Origin: Paracoccus sp. MA | GTDB lineage: Bacteria; Pseudomonadota; Alphaproteobacteria; Rhodobacterales; Rhodobacteraceae | Assembly: GCF_020990385.1 (NCBI RefSeq) | Contig: NZ_CP087598.1 | Coordinates: 124,001-188,000, forward strand | Reading direction: 5' to 3' | DNA: 64,000 bases | In this document: piece after piece, positions 28,569-38,671 of the stretch | Numbering within the stretch: position 1 is the first letter of the stretch | Layout of the letters: every line of letters begins with the position of its first letter | Position numbers and translations under genes: made by a program | The notes under the pieces: model-generated | What the model was told of the DNA's origin: nothing | The model's database searches: none | The model's input: the letters and a program-made list of their open reading frames with translations, nothing else

Positions 28569-28640
28569 GGGGTATTTGCAGAGCAAAGAAGCCGCGGGCC
28601 CTGGGCGCGCGGCTTCTTGAGTATTTGGGAAACGGTGAAG
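28569..28640. repeat. Two copies of GTATTTG-N9-GAAGC flanking a hairpin
   Basis: The motif GTATTTG, nine bases, GAAGC occurs near 28571 and near 28621, on the same strand, on either side of the terminator hairpin. The spacer sequences differ. It may be a dispersed intergenic element; only these two copies were noticed here. Confidence 0.4.
28586..28618. terminator. Bidirectional hairpin between phyR and the flavin oxidoreductase gene
   Basis: A perfect eleven-base stem (AAGAAGCCGCG with its complement) and an eleven-base loop. It begins 46 bases after the phyR stop and ends 28 bases before the stop of the convergent gene, so it can serve both. The AAGAA/TTCTT ends supply short T runs on both strands. 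Confidence 0.7.
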
Positions 28641-28645
28641 CGCGC

Positions 28646-29620
28646 TCAGTCGGCGCAGAGGCGGCGGCGGGCGGCGGCGTATTCCGTGGCCAGGCGGTCG
28701 ATCAGTTCGGCGGCCGGGGTCACGGATTTGACCACGCCGATGCCCTGGCCCGAGCCCCAGATCTGGCTCCAGGCCTTGGGTTTGCCGCCCGAGGTGGCCT
28801 TGTCGAAATCCATCGCCGTGGCATCGGCCGTCGCGAGGTTTTCCGGGTCGAGCCCGGCCGCGCGGATCGAGGGCGCGAGGTAATTGCCCGAGACGCCGGT
28901 GAAGAGCGAGGAGGTGACCACGTCCTCGGCCCCGGAATCCACGATCATGCGCTTGTAGTCGGCGGGAGCGTTGGCTTCCTCGGTGGCGATGAAGGGGCTG
29001 CCGACATAGGCCAGGTCCGCGCCCATGGCCTGCGCCGCCAGCACCGCCCGGCCGGTGGCGATGGCGCCGGAGAGCAGCAGCGGGCCGTCGAACCAGGCGC
29101 GGATTTCCTGGACCAGGGCAAAGGGCGATTGCGGGCCGGCATGACCGCCGGCGCCCGCCGCGACCGCGATCAGCCCGTCGGCGCCCTTTTCGATCGCCTT
29201 GCGGGCGAAGCTGTTGTTTATCACGTCATGCAGGGCGATGCCGCCGCAGTCATGCGCGGCCGCGTTCACTTCGGGCCGGGCGCCCAGGCTGGTGATCCAG
29301 ATCGGCACCTTGTGGCGGTGGCAGATCTCGATATCGCGCTGCAGCCGGGCGTTCGAGCGGTGCACGATCTGGTTCACCGCGAAGGGTGCGGCCGGGCGAT
29401 CGGGATTGGCCTGGTTGTGGCGGTCGAGTTCCTCGGCGATGCGGGTCAGCCAGGCGTCGAGCAGCGGCGGCTCGCCATCCTTTTCGCGGGCGTTCAGCGC
29501 CGGGAAGCTGCCGACGATGCCGGCCTTGCATTGCGCGATCACCAGATCGGGCCCCGAGACGATGAACATCGGCGAGGCGACGACGGGAATGCGCAGGTGG
29601 GCAAGGATGGGCGGCAGCAT
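28646..29620 (-). CDS. NAD(P)H-dependent flavin oxidoreductase (nitronate monooxygenase family)
   Basis: 324-residue FMN TIM-barrel enzyme related to 2-nitropropane dioxygenase and enoyl-ACP reductase FabK. Marks are V-V-A-S-P-M-F near the N terminus, G-A-G-G-H-A-G (the catalytic-His loop), L-L-S-G-A-I-A-T-G-R and M-G-A-D-L-A-Y-V-G-S-P-F (phosphate binding for FMN). Likely detoxifies alkyl nitronates, but the substrate is not certain. ATG at 29620 follows GGAGAAA; a longer frame upstream runs toward the aldo/keto reductase gene. Confidence 0.82.
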   Translation of the reverse strand: MLPPILAHLRIPVVASPMFIVSGPDLVIAQCKAGIVGSFPALNAREKDGEPPLLDAWLTRIAEELDRHNQANPDRPAAPFAVNQIVHRSNARLQRDIEICHRHKVPIWITSLGARPEVNAAAHDCGGIALHDVINNSFARKAIEKGADGLIAVAAGAGGHAGPQSPFALVQEIRAWFDGPLLLSGAIATGRAVLAAQAMGADLAYVGSPFIATEEANAPADYKRMIVDSGAEDVVTSSLFTGVSGNYLAPSIRAAGLDPENLATADATAMDFDKATSGGKPKAWSQIWGSGQGIGVVKSVTPAAELIDRLATEYAAARRRLCAD

Positions 29621-29693
29621 GGTTTCTCCTCCGGTCGGGTCGCGGGCAGATTGCCCGCCGCCGGCGGCGCTGCCAACGGTTCCGTCGCGTCGG

Positions 29694-30749
29694 CTAATAG
29701 GGCATGGGATGGGCGCGGTGCAGCTGGTCGATGCGCCGCAGCGCCTCGTCGGACAGCACCAGGTCCAGGCCGGCGAGCAGGTGGTCGAGCTGCGCTGCAT
29801 CGGTGGCGCCGATGATCGGGATCGACGGGAACGGCCGCTGCCGGGTGAAGGCGATGGCCATGTGGACCGGGTCCAGCCCCAGCTCGGCCGCCAGCTTCAG
29901 CCAGGCCGCGACGGCGGCGATGGCGCGGTCGGTGCGGCGGCCGCCCAGGTTGCCCAGGCCGCCGGTTTCGACATCGACCGCCGCCCGGCTGCCCGGCGGG
30001 TTGCCGCCGTCCTGGTATTTGCCGGTCAAGAGCCCCGCCGCCAGCGGCGAATAGGCAAGCAGCGTCACCCCCTCATTCACCGCAAGCTCGGCCAGGTCGG
30101 TGTCGTAGGCGCGGTAGAGCAGGGAATATTCATTCTGGATCGCCGCGACGCGGGGCGCGCCCAGCCGCTCGGCCGTGTCGATCCAGCGCGCCGTGCCCCA
30201 GGCGGATTCGTTCGACAGGCCGAAGGCGCGGATCTTGCCGGCCCGGTGCAGATCGGCCGCCGCTTCCAGCACATCCGCCATATGCGCCAGCGTCGCGGCA
30301 CGGTCCTGCTGCGAGGGGTCGTAGCGCCAGTTCTGGCGAAAGGCGTAGCTGCCGCGCAGCGGCCAGTGCAGCTGATAGAGGTCGATATGATCGGTCCTGA
30401 GCCGTTTCAGCGAGGCGTCGACGGTCCGGCGCAGGATGGCGCCGTCATAGCCCTCGGCCCGGACGGTGCCGCTGGGGCCGGTCACCTTGGTGGCGATCTG
30501 CACGCGGTCGCGGCCACCGCGCGCGGCCAGCCAATCGCCGATGATCTCCTCGCTTCGGCCGACGGTCTCGCGCCGGACCGGGTTCACCGGATACATCTCG
30601 GCCGTGTCGAAGAAGCCGATCCCGGCGGCCAGCGCCCGGTCCATCTGGGCATGGGCCTCGGCCGCCGGGGTCTGGTTGCCGAAGGTCATCGTGCCCAGGC
30701 AGACCCCGCTGACCCGAACCTGGCTGTTGCCGAGCGTCATGCTGTTCAT
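29694..30749 (-). CDS. Aldo/keto reductase (Tas-like)
   Basis: 351-residue NADPH-dependent (beta/alpha)8 reductase. G-T-M-T-F-G, F-D-T-A-E-M-Y (catalytic Asp and Tyr), the catalytic Lys in I-A-T-K-V, His in Q-L-H-W-P, and I-P-I-I-G-A-T for the cofactor phosphate are all visible. The long central insert and R-N-W-R-Y resemble E. coli Tas. Physiological substrate unknown. It begins only 24 bases past the 3' end of the selenocysteine tRNA, so it may lie on the tail of the selB-selC transcript. ATG at 30749 follows AAAGGA. Confidence 0.82.
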   Translation of the reverse strand: MNSMTLGNSQVRVSGVCLGTMTFGNQTPAAEAHAQMDRALAAGIGFFDTAEMYPVNPVRRETVGRSEEIIGDWLAARGGRDRVQIATKVTGPSGTVRAEGYDGAILRRTVDASLKRLRTDHIDLYQLHWPLRGSYAFRQNWRYDPSQQDRAATLAHMADVLEAAADLHRAGKIRAFGLSNESAWGTARWIDTAERLGAPRVAAIQNEYSLLYRAYDTDLAELAVNEGVTLLAYSPLAAGLLTGKYQDGGNPPGSRAAVDVETGGLGNLGGRRTDRAIAAVAAWLKLAAELGLDPVHMAIAFTRQRPFPSIPIIGATDAAQLDHLLAGLDLVLSDEALRRIDQLHRAHPMPY

Positions 30750-30772
30750 TGCCGTCCTTTCGTCACATCCGG

Positions 30773-30865
30773 CGGAAGAGAGTGGGAGTCGAACCCACCC
30801 GGGACAGGCTCACTGCCCCAACCGGATTTGAAGTCCGGCCGCCCCACCGGGGACGCTTCTCTTCC
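30773..30865 (-). tRNA. selC: Selenocysteine tRNA (anticodon TCA)
   Basis: 93 bases that fold as a bacterial tRNA-Sec. The acceptor stem has eight base pairs (GGAAGAGA with TCTCTTCC), followed by the five-pair T stem GTGGG/CCCAC with loop TTCGACT, giving the 8+5 arm diagnostic of tRNA-Sec. The anticodon stem-loop has TCA at 30831-30829, which reads UGA; there is a long variable arm and a CCCC/GGGG D stem. Discriminator base G; the following CC is encoded but the final A is not. Its first base is adjacent to the selB stop codon, so release must be by RNase P from the selB message. It serves the UGA in fdnG 7 kb upstream. Confidence 0.97.
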
Positions 30866-32797
30866 CTAGTCCTGACCGTCCGGCCTGTCCGGGGTGAACA
30901 GGTCGATCCGATGCGGGTTGATGCGACGAAGATCGCCGCGACGCAAGGTCAGACCGAGCCGGTCGAAGAAGTCAAGGATCTGGATCGCCACCTTGCGGCC
31001 GTTCTGCACCCGGTCGCGAAAGGCCGGGGCGGTGAACCAGCCGTCCGGCGCCTGCGCGGACAGCTCGCGGATGATGCCGACCATCTCGATGGTGGTGGCG
31101 CGGGCGAAGAAATGGTCATGCGCGATCTGGTCGATGCGGCCCTGCCGGGCGGCCATGCGCATCATGCGGCGCAGTTCGGCCTCGTCCGCGCCGAGTTCGT
31201 GGGCAAAGTCGCGCACGCGCGGCGGGCGGAAGCGTTCCTCGCCCGAAAGCCGCGGCAGGATGCGATCCAGCAGCGCCTCGTCCTCGGGCGAGAGGCGCGG
31301 CAGGTGGCCGGGCAGGCGGATGAAGGCGCCGTCCAGCGCGATGCGGCCCGCCGCCGCCTCGGCGCGGATGAAGGCGGCGAAATCCGGCTTGGACAGGCGC
31401 GGGACGAGCGCGAGCCGCAGCTTTTCCCGGCCCAGCCCCTGAAGATCGGCGTTCTCGGCATGGAAAGCCGCCAGTTCCGCCTGCATCCGTTCGCGCAACG
31501 CCTTGAGCCGGGCGGGGGCGAGCGCCTGCCGCGTGCCGGGAACGATGGCGATGCCAGAGGCGGCGGCGGCGCGCGCCAGCCCGGCGGGCGGCAGGGCGCG
31601 GTCGCGGGCGAAGGCGTCGAGGTCGATCAGCGCCAGCCCGGCCAGCGCCGACAGCGCCTCGGCCGGGTCGGGCAGGGCCATGGCGCGCAGCGCGGCCAGC
31701 CGCTCGGGCCGGGCGCGGTGGCGGGCGGGGGCGCGCAGGTCGATCAGCCGCCCGCCGCCGATGGTGCGCCGGGCCGAGACGTCGCGCAGGATGAAGCGTT
31801 CGCCCAGCGTCGCGGCCAGCGGGCGGTCGAGGACGAGCTGCGCCAGCCCTTCGCCGCCCGGCGCCAGCGGCCCCTCCAGCGGCACGATGCGGGCGCCGGT
31901 CTCGGCCGCGCCCAGATGCAGGCGGGCGGGGAACCATGTCGCCAGCGGCCTGGGCTCGCCGTCCAGCACGCGCAGGATCACGTCGATGCGCTGGGTGGGC
32001 GCGTGCAGCGCCGGGTCCAGCGCCATGTCGCCGCGATGGATCGCCTCGCGCGTCACGCCTTCGCCGGCGAGGTTCAGCGCGCAACGCTGGCCGGCAAAGC
32101 CGGTTTCGGCCTTGCGGTTCTGGGCGTGGATGCCCCGCACGCGGGCCGGCAGGCCGGAGGGACTGAGGACGATCTGGTCGCCCGCCGCGACCCGGCCCGA
32201 CAGCACGGTGCCGGTGACCACGGTGCCCGTCCCGGCCAGGGTAAAGCTGCGGTCGATGGCCAGGCGGAATCGCGCCTCGGTGGCGCGGGCGGCGGTCTGC
32301 GCCTCGGCCTGCACCAGCGCGGCGCGTAGGGCGTCGATGCCTGCCCCGGTCAGCGACGAGACCGGAAAGACCGGCGCGCCGGCAAGGCCGGTCGGGGCCA
32401 GCAGCTCCGCGATCCGGGCGGAAAGCCCGGCGATGCGGTCGGGCGGGGCCAGGTCGGATTTGGTCAGCGCGACCAAGCCGCGGTTGATGCCCAGAAGGTC
32501 GAGGATCGCCAGATGCTCGCGCGTCTGCGGCATGATGCCGTCATCGGCGGCGACCACCAGCAGCGCCAGGTCGATGCCGCCGGCCCCGGCCAGCATGGTA
32601 TGGACGAATTTCTCGTGCCCCGGCACATCGACGAAACCGGTCACGGCGCCGCCGCCCAGATCGGCATAGGCGAAGCCCAGTTCGATGGTGATGCCGCGGG
32701 CCTTTTCCTCGGCCAGCCGGTCGGTCTCGATCCCGGTCAGGGCCCGGACCAGCGCCGTCTTGCCATGGTCGATATGCCCCGCCGTGCCGACGATCAT
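30866..32797 (-). CDS. selB: Selenocysteine-specific elongation factor SelB
   Basis: 643 residues. EF-Tu-like GTPase at the N terminus: [11 protein letters not shown] (P-loop), [16 protein letters not shown] and T-K-S-D. The C-terminal third holds the tandem winged helices (last about 230 residues) that read the SECIS hairpin in the mRNA. It delivers Sec-tRNA to in-frame UGA. Start ATG at 32797, 19 bases after fdhE; its TAG stop touches the tRNA-Sec gene. Last protein gene of the formate dehydrogenase operon. selA and selD are not in this window, so they must lie elsewhere. Confidence 0.95.
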   Translation of the reverse strand: MIVGTAGHIDHGKTALVRALTGIETDRLAEEKARGITIELGFAYADLGGGAVTGFVDVPGHEKFVHTMLAGAGGIDLALLVVAADDGIMPQTREHLAILDLLGINRGLVALTKSDLAPPDRIAGLSARIAELLAPTGLAGAPVFPVSSLTGAGIDALRAALVQAEAQTAARATEARFRLAIDRSFTLAGTGTVVTGTVLSGRVAAGDQIVLSPSGLPARVRGIHAQNRKAETGFAGQRCALNLAGEGVTREAIHRGDMALDPALHAPTQRIDVILRVLDGEPRPLATWFPARLHLGAAETGARIVPLEGPLAPGGEGLAQLVLDRPLAATLGERFILRDVSARRTIGGGRLIDLRAPARHRARPERLAALRAMALPDPAEALSALAGLALIDLDAFARDRALPPAGLARAAAASGIAIVPGTRQALAPARLKALRERMQAELAAFHAENADLQGLGREKLRLALVPRLSKPDFAAFIRAEAAAGRIALDGAFIRLPGHLPRLSPEDEALLDRILPRLSGEERFRPPRVRDFAHELGADEAELRRMMRMAARQGRIDQIAHDHFFARATTIEMVGIIRELSAQAPDGWFTAPAFRDRVQNGRKVAIQILDFFDRLGLTLRRGDLRRINPHRIDLFTPDRPDGQD

Positions 32798-32816
32798 CGC
32801 CCGCGCCGCGCCGCCG

Positions 32817-33725
32817 TCAATAGCCGGTCAGGAAGGGGTCGAAGCCGCCCCGCTTCCATTCGGTGTCCCGCATCATCAGGTCGAGGCCCAGGCTGGCGAC
32901 GTCGTCGGCGATGGGTTCCAGCGAGGGATTGCGATTCTGATACAGGATCTTGACCCAGCTGCCGCATTCGCGGCAGACCTCGGCCTTGACCGTGGCCTCG
33001 CCGGTCTCGACCGAGCGATAGGAGATGCCCTTGGTCGAGCCGCAGCAGAGGCATTTCACCCGCACCTCGTTCCACAGCGTCTGACAGGTAGCGCAGGCGC
33101 AATAGCGCGCCCCTTCGGCTCCAAGGCTTTCGGTGACGAGGCTGGTGGCCGGGCGGCCGCCGCAGGCCGGGCAGGTGCCGGTGCGGATCGGCACCAGTTT
33201 TTCGGCGTCCAGCGCAGCCGCCTGCATCGCGGCATGGACCTGCAGGGCGGCGGCGGCGAACAGATGCGGGGCGACGCTGTCCTCGGGGATGGTGTCGGTC
33301 AGCACATTGCCCATCACCCAGTCCAGATCCGCGGGCTCGGCCGCCTGCAAGGCCCCCAGCGCCAGCCGGGCGGGCTCGGGCATCTCAAGCGAGGCGAGCC
33401 GCTCCAGCAGCAGCGGCAGCGCCTGCGCCAGCCCGTCGCGCATGGCGTTGCGGTCCAAGGGCGGCATGCGGCTGGCGCGAGCCAGTTCGATCCGCTCGGG
33501 CGGCGGCGCCTCGGGGCGGGGCAGGTCGCCGACCAGACCGGCCTGCGCCCGGCAGATCCCGGCCAGAAACCGCAGGTAGGGGGCAAGGTTCGGGCTGTGC
33601 CCGGCCAGGAAATCGAACCGCTCGGCGCGGGTCGAGAACAGCGCCGCGGGCTCGGGCAGGCGCGCCAGGGGGACCTTGGCGACGCCGCCGATCATCGCGG
33701 GATCGGGATTCAGGGCGGTGGACAT
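32817..33725 (-). CDS. fdhE: Formate dehydrogenase accessory protein FdhE
   Basis: 302-residue cytoplasmic maturation factor for Tat-exported formate dehydrogenase. The C-terminal half has four C-x2-C pairs in rubredoxin-like ribbons: C-P-A-C-G, C-A-C-A-T-C, C-L-C-C-G and C-R-E-C-G-S-W. FdhE is thought to hold the catalytic subunit before export. ATG at 33725 follows AAAGGAA. Located between the membrane subunit gene and selB, consistent with one operon for subunits, maturation and selenocysteine insertion. Confidence 0.93.
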   Translation of the reverse strand: MSTALNPDPAMIGGVAKVPLARLPEPAALFSTRAERFDFLAGHSPNLAPYLRFLAGICRAQAGLVGDLPRPEAPPPERIELARASRMPPLDRNAMRDGLAQALPLLLERLASLEMPEPARLALGALQAAEPADLDWVMGNVLTDTIPEDSVAPHLFAAAALQVHAAMQAAALDAEKLVPIRTGTCPACGGRPATSLVTESLGAEGARYCACATCQTLWNEVRVKCLCCGSTKGISYRSVETGEATVKAEVCRECGSWVKILYQNRNPSLEPIADDVASLGLDLMMRDTEWKRGGFDPFLTGY

Positions 33726-33749
33726 GGCTTCCTTTCGGGTCGCTTTGGC

Positions 33750-34436
33750 CTACTCTGCCGGGCCGCCTCCCTCGCGTCCAGCCAGTTCGCGCAGCCATTT
33801 GCGATGGTGCCGCCAGGCCCAGCCGCCGGTCACCGTGCCGCGCGTCATGGCACGGATGGTGCCGCGGGTCCAGATCGCCGCATAGACATGCAGGATGAAG
33901 GTCAGGATGATCGCCACCGCCGCCAGCGCATGGATCAGCACCGCCCAGCGCCGCACCGCGATCGAGACCAGATCGGGGAAATATTGCTGCCAGATCATCA
34001 CGCCCGAGACGATCAGCACCACGATCAGCACCGACATGGCCCAGAAGACGAATTTCTGCCCGGCATTGTATTTGCCCAGCTCGGGCAGCTTTTCCTCTTC
34101 GCCGCGGACGACCTCGCCGATATGGCTGACCCAGGTGCGGTCCTCGGGCCGGGGCAGGTTCAGCCGCCACATCTGCAGGAACAGCAACAGGAAGCTGAAG
34201 AACAGCAGCACGCCCACGAAGGGATGCAGCCAGCGCGTCATCTGCCCGCCGCCGAACAGCCCGGTCAGGAAGTAGAGCGCCGGGTGAAACAGCGCCAGCC
34301 CCGAAAGCAGCAGCACGATCAGGCTGGCCGCCGTCACCCAATGGTTCAGCCGCGTGATGCCGCGATAGCGGCTGACCGTGACCGGATGGCGGCTTTCGAT
34401 ATGGTCGCCCGGGGCCGAGAACATCCGTTTCGGCAT
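33750..34436 (-). CDS. fdnI: Formate dehydrogenase gamma subunit (membrane cytochrome b)
   Basis: 228-residue inner-membrane diheme cytochrome b that passes electrons from the Fe-S subunit to quinone. Four transmembrane helices (about 30-52, 72-95, 130-152, 165-188). Candidate heme histidines are in R-L-N-H-W, W-L-H-P-F, L-I-H-A-L and I-L-H-V-Y, the FdnI/FdoI pattern. The ATG at 34436 shares its A with the fdxH stop (TGATG) and follows GGGAGG; a GTG at 34439 is a possible alternative start one codon earlier. Confidence 0.92.
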   Translation of the reverse strand: MPKRMFSAPGDHIESRHPVTVSRYRGITRLNHWVTAASLIVLLLSGLALFHPALYFLTGLFGGGQMTRWLHPFVGVLLFFSFLLLFLQMWRLNLPRPEDRTWVSHIGEVVRGEEEKLPELGKYNAGQKFVFWAMSVLIVVLIVSGVMIWQQYFPDLVSIAVRRWAVLIHALAAVAIILTFILHVYAAIWTRGTIRAMTRGTVTGGWAWRHHRKWLRELAGREGGGPAE

Positions 34437-35434
34437 CACAGCACCTCCCTTCCCGGCGGGACCGGGGGCTCGCGGCCCTCGACCAGTTCCTCGGCATGGC
34501 TCTCATCCTCGGCCGAGACCTTGTTGGCGCGCGTCATCAGCCCGTGCAGGACCGAACCGATGGCCGCGGCGCCGATGGCGGCCAGGCCCAGCGTCTTGGT
34601 CACGCCCTTCCAGCCCTCGACCACCGGCGAGATGCGCGGCTGTTCCGGCAGGTCGGAATAAAGCGAGGGCTGGTCGGCATGATGCAGCACATAGAAGACA
34701 TGCGTGCCGCCCACGCCCTGCGGATCGTAGATGCCGGCATTGTCGTAGCCGCGCGACTTCAGGTCCTCGACCCGCGCCTCGGCATGGGCCAGCATGTCCT
34801 CCTTGGTGCCGAAGACGATGGCCTGGGTGGGGCAGGCCTTGGCGCAGGCCGGGCCCTGGCCCACCGCCACGCGGTCCGAGCACAGCGTGCATTTGTAGCT
34901 GACATGGGTTTTCTGGCTGATGCGCGGGATGTCGAAGGGACAGCCGGTCACGCAATAGCCGCAACCGATGCAGTTCTCGTGGATGAAATCCACGATGCCG
35001 TTCGAATATTGCACGATGGCGCCGGGGGCCGGGCAGGCCTTGAGACAGCCCGGATCGGCGCAATGCATGCAGCCGTCCTTGCGGATCAGCCATTCGAAAT
35101 CCCCGGTCTGCGGATTCTCGTATTCCGAGAACCGCATCAGGGTGAACATGTCGGGCGTCAGGTCGTGCGGATTTTCGTAAAGGCCGACGTTTTCCTCGAT
35201 CTCGGGATAGGTGTCGTTCCATTCGGCGCAGGCCGATTGGCAGGCCTTGCAGCCGATGCATTTCGACACGTCGATCAGCTTGGCCACCGGCGTCAATTCG
35301 CGCGTCGGCGGCGGCAGGTCGGGCATGGCCGAGGCGCGGACGACGTCGCCCGGCCCCAGATTGGCCTGCATCGGCTGCACCGGCGGATTCGAGACCGCCG
35401 TGCGCGGGCTGTCGAGGTTCGGGTCCGTTGTCAT
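34436..35434 (-). CDS. fdxH: Formate dehydrogenase beta subunit (4x[4Fe-4S] ferredoxin type)
   Basis: 332 residues. Four ferredoxin-type clusters are visible: [35 protein letters not shown] and C-T-L-C-S-D-R with C-A-K-A-C. A single C-terminal membrane helix (about residues 280-300) anchors it on the periplasmic face, as in FDH-N. Transfers electrons from the catalytic subunit to cytochrome b. ATG at 35434 overlaps the fdnG stop by four bases. An N-terminal extension of about 55 residues rich in Pro/Asp precedes the first cluster. Confidence 0.94.
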   Translation of the reverse strand: MTTDPNLDSPRTAVSNPPVQPMQANLGPGDVVRASAMPDLPPPTRELTPVAKLIDVSKCIGCKACQSACAEWNDTYPEIEENVGLYENPHDLTPDMFTLMRFSEYENPQTGDFEWLIRKDGCMHCADPGCLKACPAPGAIVQYSNGIVDFIHENCIGCGYCVTGCPFDIPRISQKTHVSYKCTLCSDRVAVGQGPACAKACPTQAIVFGTKEDMLAHAEARVEDLKSRGYDNAGIYDPQGVGGTHVFYVLHHADQPSLYSDLPEQPRISPVVEGWKGVTKTLGLAAIGAAAIGSVLHGLMTRANKVSAEDESHAEELVEGREPPVPPGREVL

Positions 35435-38400
35435 GACACGGCCTCCCCTGTCGCGGGTTCGATATTGACCAGGAACGCCTTGAATTCGGGCGTTTCCACA
35501 TTGGCGTCGCCGACAAAGGGCGTCAGGCTGTTCGGCCCGAACCCCTTGCGCGCCGCGCCCATGAAGCCCCAGTGCAGCGGGATGCCGATGACATGGACCA
35601 GCCTGTCGCCGCATTGCATCGGCTTCAGCCGCCCCGTTACCAGAGCCTTGGCCTTGACCTCGCCCCGCTTGGACCAGACCCGCACCCAGCCGCCCTGCCG
35701 GATGCCCTTTTCGGCGGCCAGCTCGCGGCTGATCTCGACGAAGAATTCCGGCTGCAGGGCCGCGTTGATGCGGTTGTGCTTGGTCCAGTAATGGAAATGC
35801 TCGGTCAGGCGATAGGAGGTCGCCGCGATCGGGAATTCCTCGCTGGTGGCGAACTGCTCGGCATCGCTGGCAAAGACCCGCGCCACCGGATTGCCGCGCA
35901 TCTGCGGGTTGAACACGTTGGCCAGGGGCGACTCGAACGGCTCCATATGCGTCGGGAAGGGGCCGTCGCGCATCATGCCGCGGCTGAACAGGCGCGAGAC
36001 GCCTTCCTGGTTCATGATGAAGGGGCCGACCTCTTCCGGCCTGGCGGTCGGCGCGATGTCGGGCACGTCATAGCCGGTCCATTTCTCGCCGTCCCATTCC
36101 AGAAGCTTGCGCGAGGGGTCCCAGGGCCGGCCCTGCAGATCGGCAGAGGCGCGGTTGTAAAGGATCCGCCGGTTCAGCGGCCAGGAGAAGGTCCAGTTCG
36201 GATAGGCGCCGGTCTCGTCCGGGTCGGCATTGTCCCGCCGGGCCATGTTGTTGCCGTCCTCGTTCCAGCAGCCGGAATAGATCCAGCAGGCGCCCATGGT
36301 CGAGCCGTCGTCGCGATACTGGCTGAAGTTCAGCAGCTGCTTGCCCTTGGCGGTCAGCAGTTTCGTCGGGTCGGCGGAGTCGTAGACATCCTCCAGCGCC
36401 CGGCCGTTCATTTCCTTGGCCAGTTCCTCGGGCGAGGGCTCGTCGGGGTCGGCATAGTCCCAGGTCAGGTTCAGGATCGGGTCGGGGAAGACGCCGCCCT
36501 CTTCCTGATAGAGCTTCTTCACCCGCAGGAAGATCTGCGCCATGATCCAGGTGTCATGCCTGGCCTGGCCGGGCGGCGTCGCCGCAGACCAGTGCCATTG
36601 CAGCCAGCGCCCGGAATTGACCAGCGCGCCGTCATCCTCGGCAAAGCAGGACGAGGGCAGCTCCAGCACCTCGGTCTGGATCGAGGCGGTATCCACGTCG
36701 TTGTGTTCGCCGTGGTTTTCCCAGAAATGCGCCGTCTCGGTCTCCAGCGGATCCATCACCACCAGAAGCTTCAGCCTGGACAGGGCCGAGGTCACCTTGG
36801 CGCGGTTGGGGAAGGCCAGCAGCGGGTTGAAGCCCTGGCAGAAATACAGGTTCACCTGGCCGGCATCCATCAGCTCGAACATGCGCAGGATGTCATAGGT
36901 CGGCACGTCCAGCTTGGGCAGGTAGTGATAGGCCCAGTCGTTCGCGGCCGTGGCGGTGTCGCCCCACATCGCCTTCATGAAGCTGACCATGAACTTGGGA
37001 TAGTTCTGCCAATAGCTGGTCTGGCCCGGCCGCAGCAGCTTGAAGCTGCGGCTGGACATGTAGGTCTGCCAGTCCGGCTCCTTCTCGGTCGGGATGTTCA
37101 GATACCCGGGAATCAGGTTCGACATCAGCCCGATATCGGTCAGGCCCTGGATGTTCGAATGGCCGCGCAGCGCGTTCATCCCGCCGCCCCGGACGCCGAT
37201 ATTGCCCAGGATCAGCTGCAGCATGGCCATGCCGCGGATGTTCTGCGCACCCTTGGCGTGCTGGGTCCAGCCAAGCGCATACATCGAGGTCATGGTCTTG
37301 TCGGGCGCCGAACATTCGCCGATCATCTCGGCGATCTTCAGGAAGCGGTCCCGGGGCGTGCCGCAGACCTCCTCGACCAGCTCGGGCGTATAGCGCGAGA
37401 CATGTTCCCTGAGCAGGTTCCAGACACAGCGCGGATGCTCCAGCGTCATGTCCACGGCGGCAAAGCCGTCCTCACCGATCACATAGTCCCAGCTCGACTT
37501 GTCATAATCGCGCTTTTCGGGGTCGTAGCCGGTGAACAGCCCGTCGCTCCAGCCGTATTCATCCTTCACGATCAGGGGGGCGTTGGTGAAGTGGCGGACA
37601 TAGTCCCATTGCACCTTGTCATTCTGGATCATCCAGTTGATCAGGCCCATCAGGAAGGCAATGTCCGAGCCGGGCCGGATCGGCGCATAATAGTCGGCCA
37701 CCGAAGCCGTGCGGGTGAAGCGCGGGTCCACCACGATAAGCTTGGCGCCGCGGGCGGCCTTGGCCTCGGTCACCCATTTGAAGCCGCAGGGATGGGCTTC
37801 GGCGGCATTGCCGCCCATGACGACCACGAGGTCGGTATTCTTGATGTCGGTCCAGGAGTTGGTCATCGCTCCACGGCCAAATGTCGGGCCCAAACTGGAC
37901 ACCGTGGGGCCGTGTCAGACGCGCGCCTGGTTGTCGAATCCGACGATCCCCATGGACCTGACCACCTTGTAGGTCAGCCATGCGGTTTCATTGGTGGTGG
38001 CCGAGGCAGCCAGGAAACCGGTGGTGGTCCAGCGGTTGACCGGCACGCCGTCGTCGTTGGTCAGCACCATGTTGGCGTCGCGGTCGTCCTTGAGCGCGCG
38101 GGCGATCTTGTCCAGCGCCTCTTCCCAGGAGATCTCCTCGAAGCTGGCCGCGCCGGGCCGGCGGATGCGCGGCGTGGTCAGGCGCGTCTCGGCATTGACG
38201 AAATCCTTGAGCGCCGCGCCTTTCGGGCAAAGCGTGCCGCGGTTCGTCGGATGGTCGGCATCGCCTTCGATATGCATCACCTTGGCCTCTTCGCCGGCCT
38301 TCAGGTCGCCGTTCGAATAGATGATGATGCCGCAGGCCACCGAGCAATAGGGACAGGTGTTGCGCGTCTCGGTCGTCGAGGCCAGCTTGAAGGCACGCAC

Positions 38401-38514
38401 ATGCGCCTGCTCCGCCGCCTCCGCCCCGCCGAAGCCCATGGCCCCGAGCGATGTCGCCGCGACACCCGCGCCCGCCAGTTTCAGGAAACCGCGCCGCGAG
38501 AGGTCGATGTTCAT
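35431..38514 (-). CDS. fdnG: Formate dehydrogenase-N-type catalytic subunit, selenocysteine-containing (UGA at 37917-37915)
   Basis: 1027 residues when the in-frame TGA at residue 200 is read as selenocysteine; frame is the same on both sides and both parts match one FDH. Residues 1-34 form a Tat signal (S-R-R-G-F-L-K). Cys54, 57, 61 and 96 hold the [4Fe-4S] cluster, and Sec200 followed by H-G-P-T-V binds molybdenum/tungsten, with the Mo-pterin domains filling the rest. Periplasmic oxidation of formate to CO2. The TGA is followed by a SECIS-like hairpin. First gene of fdnG-fdxH-fdnI-fdhE-selB-selC. Upstream on the minus strand there is a TTGACA (38583-38578) but no clear -10. Confidence 0.96.
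37872..37914 (-). promoter_or_regulatory. SECIS-like hairpin for selenocysteine insertion in fdnG
   Basis: Starting at the base after TGA, CACGGCC (37914-37908) pairs perfectly with GGCCGTG (37878-37872). Inside, GTCC pairs with GGGC around the five-base loop AGTTT (37896-37892), which has the G-U loop feature of bacterial SECIS elements. Position and outer stem closely resemble E. coli formate dehydrogenase messages. SelB should bind here. Confidence 0.85.
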
Positions 38515-38594
38515 CGTGCCCTCCTTTGCCTGTCATATCGATAGGTACGCGGTCAGGATTGCGCGGTATGGTAGCTCTGTCAAGCTTGGCACGA

Positions 38595-38627
38595 AAAAGG
38601 GGCGGACCCTTCCGGCCCGCCCCTTTT
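38595..38627 (-). terminator. Intrinsic terminator of gbcA-gbcB
   Basis: An eleven-base stem (AAAAGGGGCGG with its complement) around an eleven-base loop, with five Ts on the minus strand just after the stem. It lies 45 bases past the gbcB stop and upstream of fdnG, so it separates the two minus-strand units. Confidence 0.8.
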
Positions 38628-38671
38628 CCCATAAAAACCCAGGGTCTTTGCCAAGCTGCGCCCCTGGCCCG

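Noticed and set aside
37915..37917. TGA within fdnG could be a nonsense mutation making a pseudogene.
   Set aside because: Frame and homology continue on both sides, the residue is at the metal-binding position, a SECIS hairpin follows, and selB and tRNA-Sec are in the same operon.
35572..38544. Open frame of about 990 codons opposite the formate dehydrogenase catalytic gene.
   Set aside because: Low-complexity His/Gly/Arg-rich translation, no family motifs, and it covers the real gene across its UGA codon.
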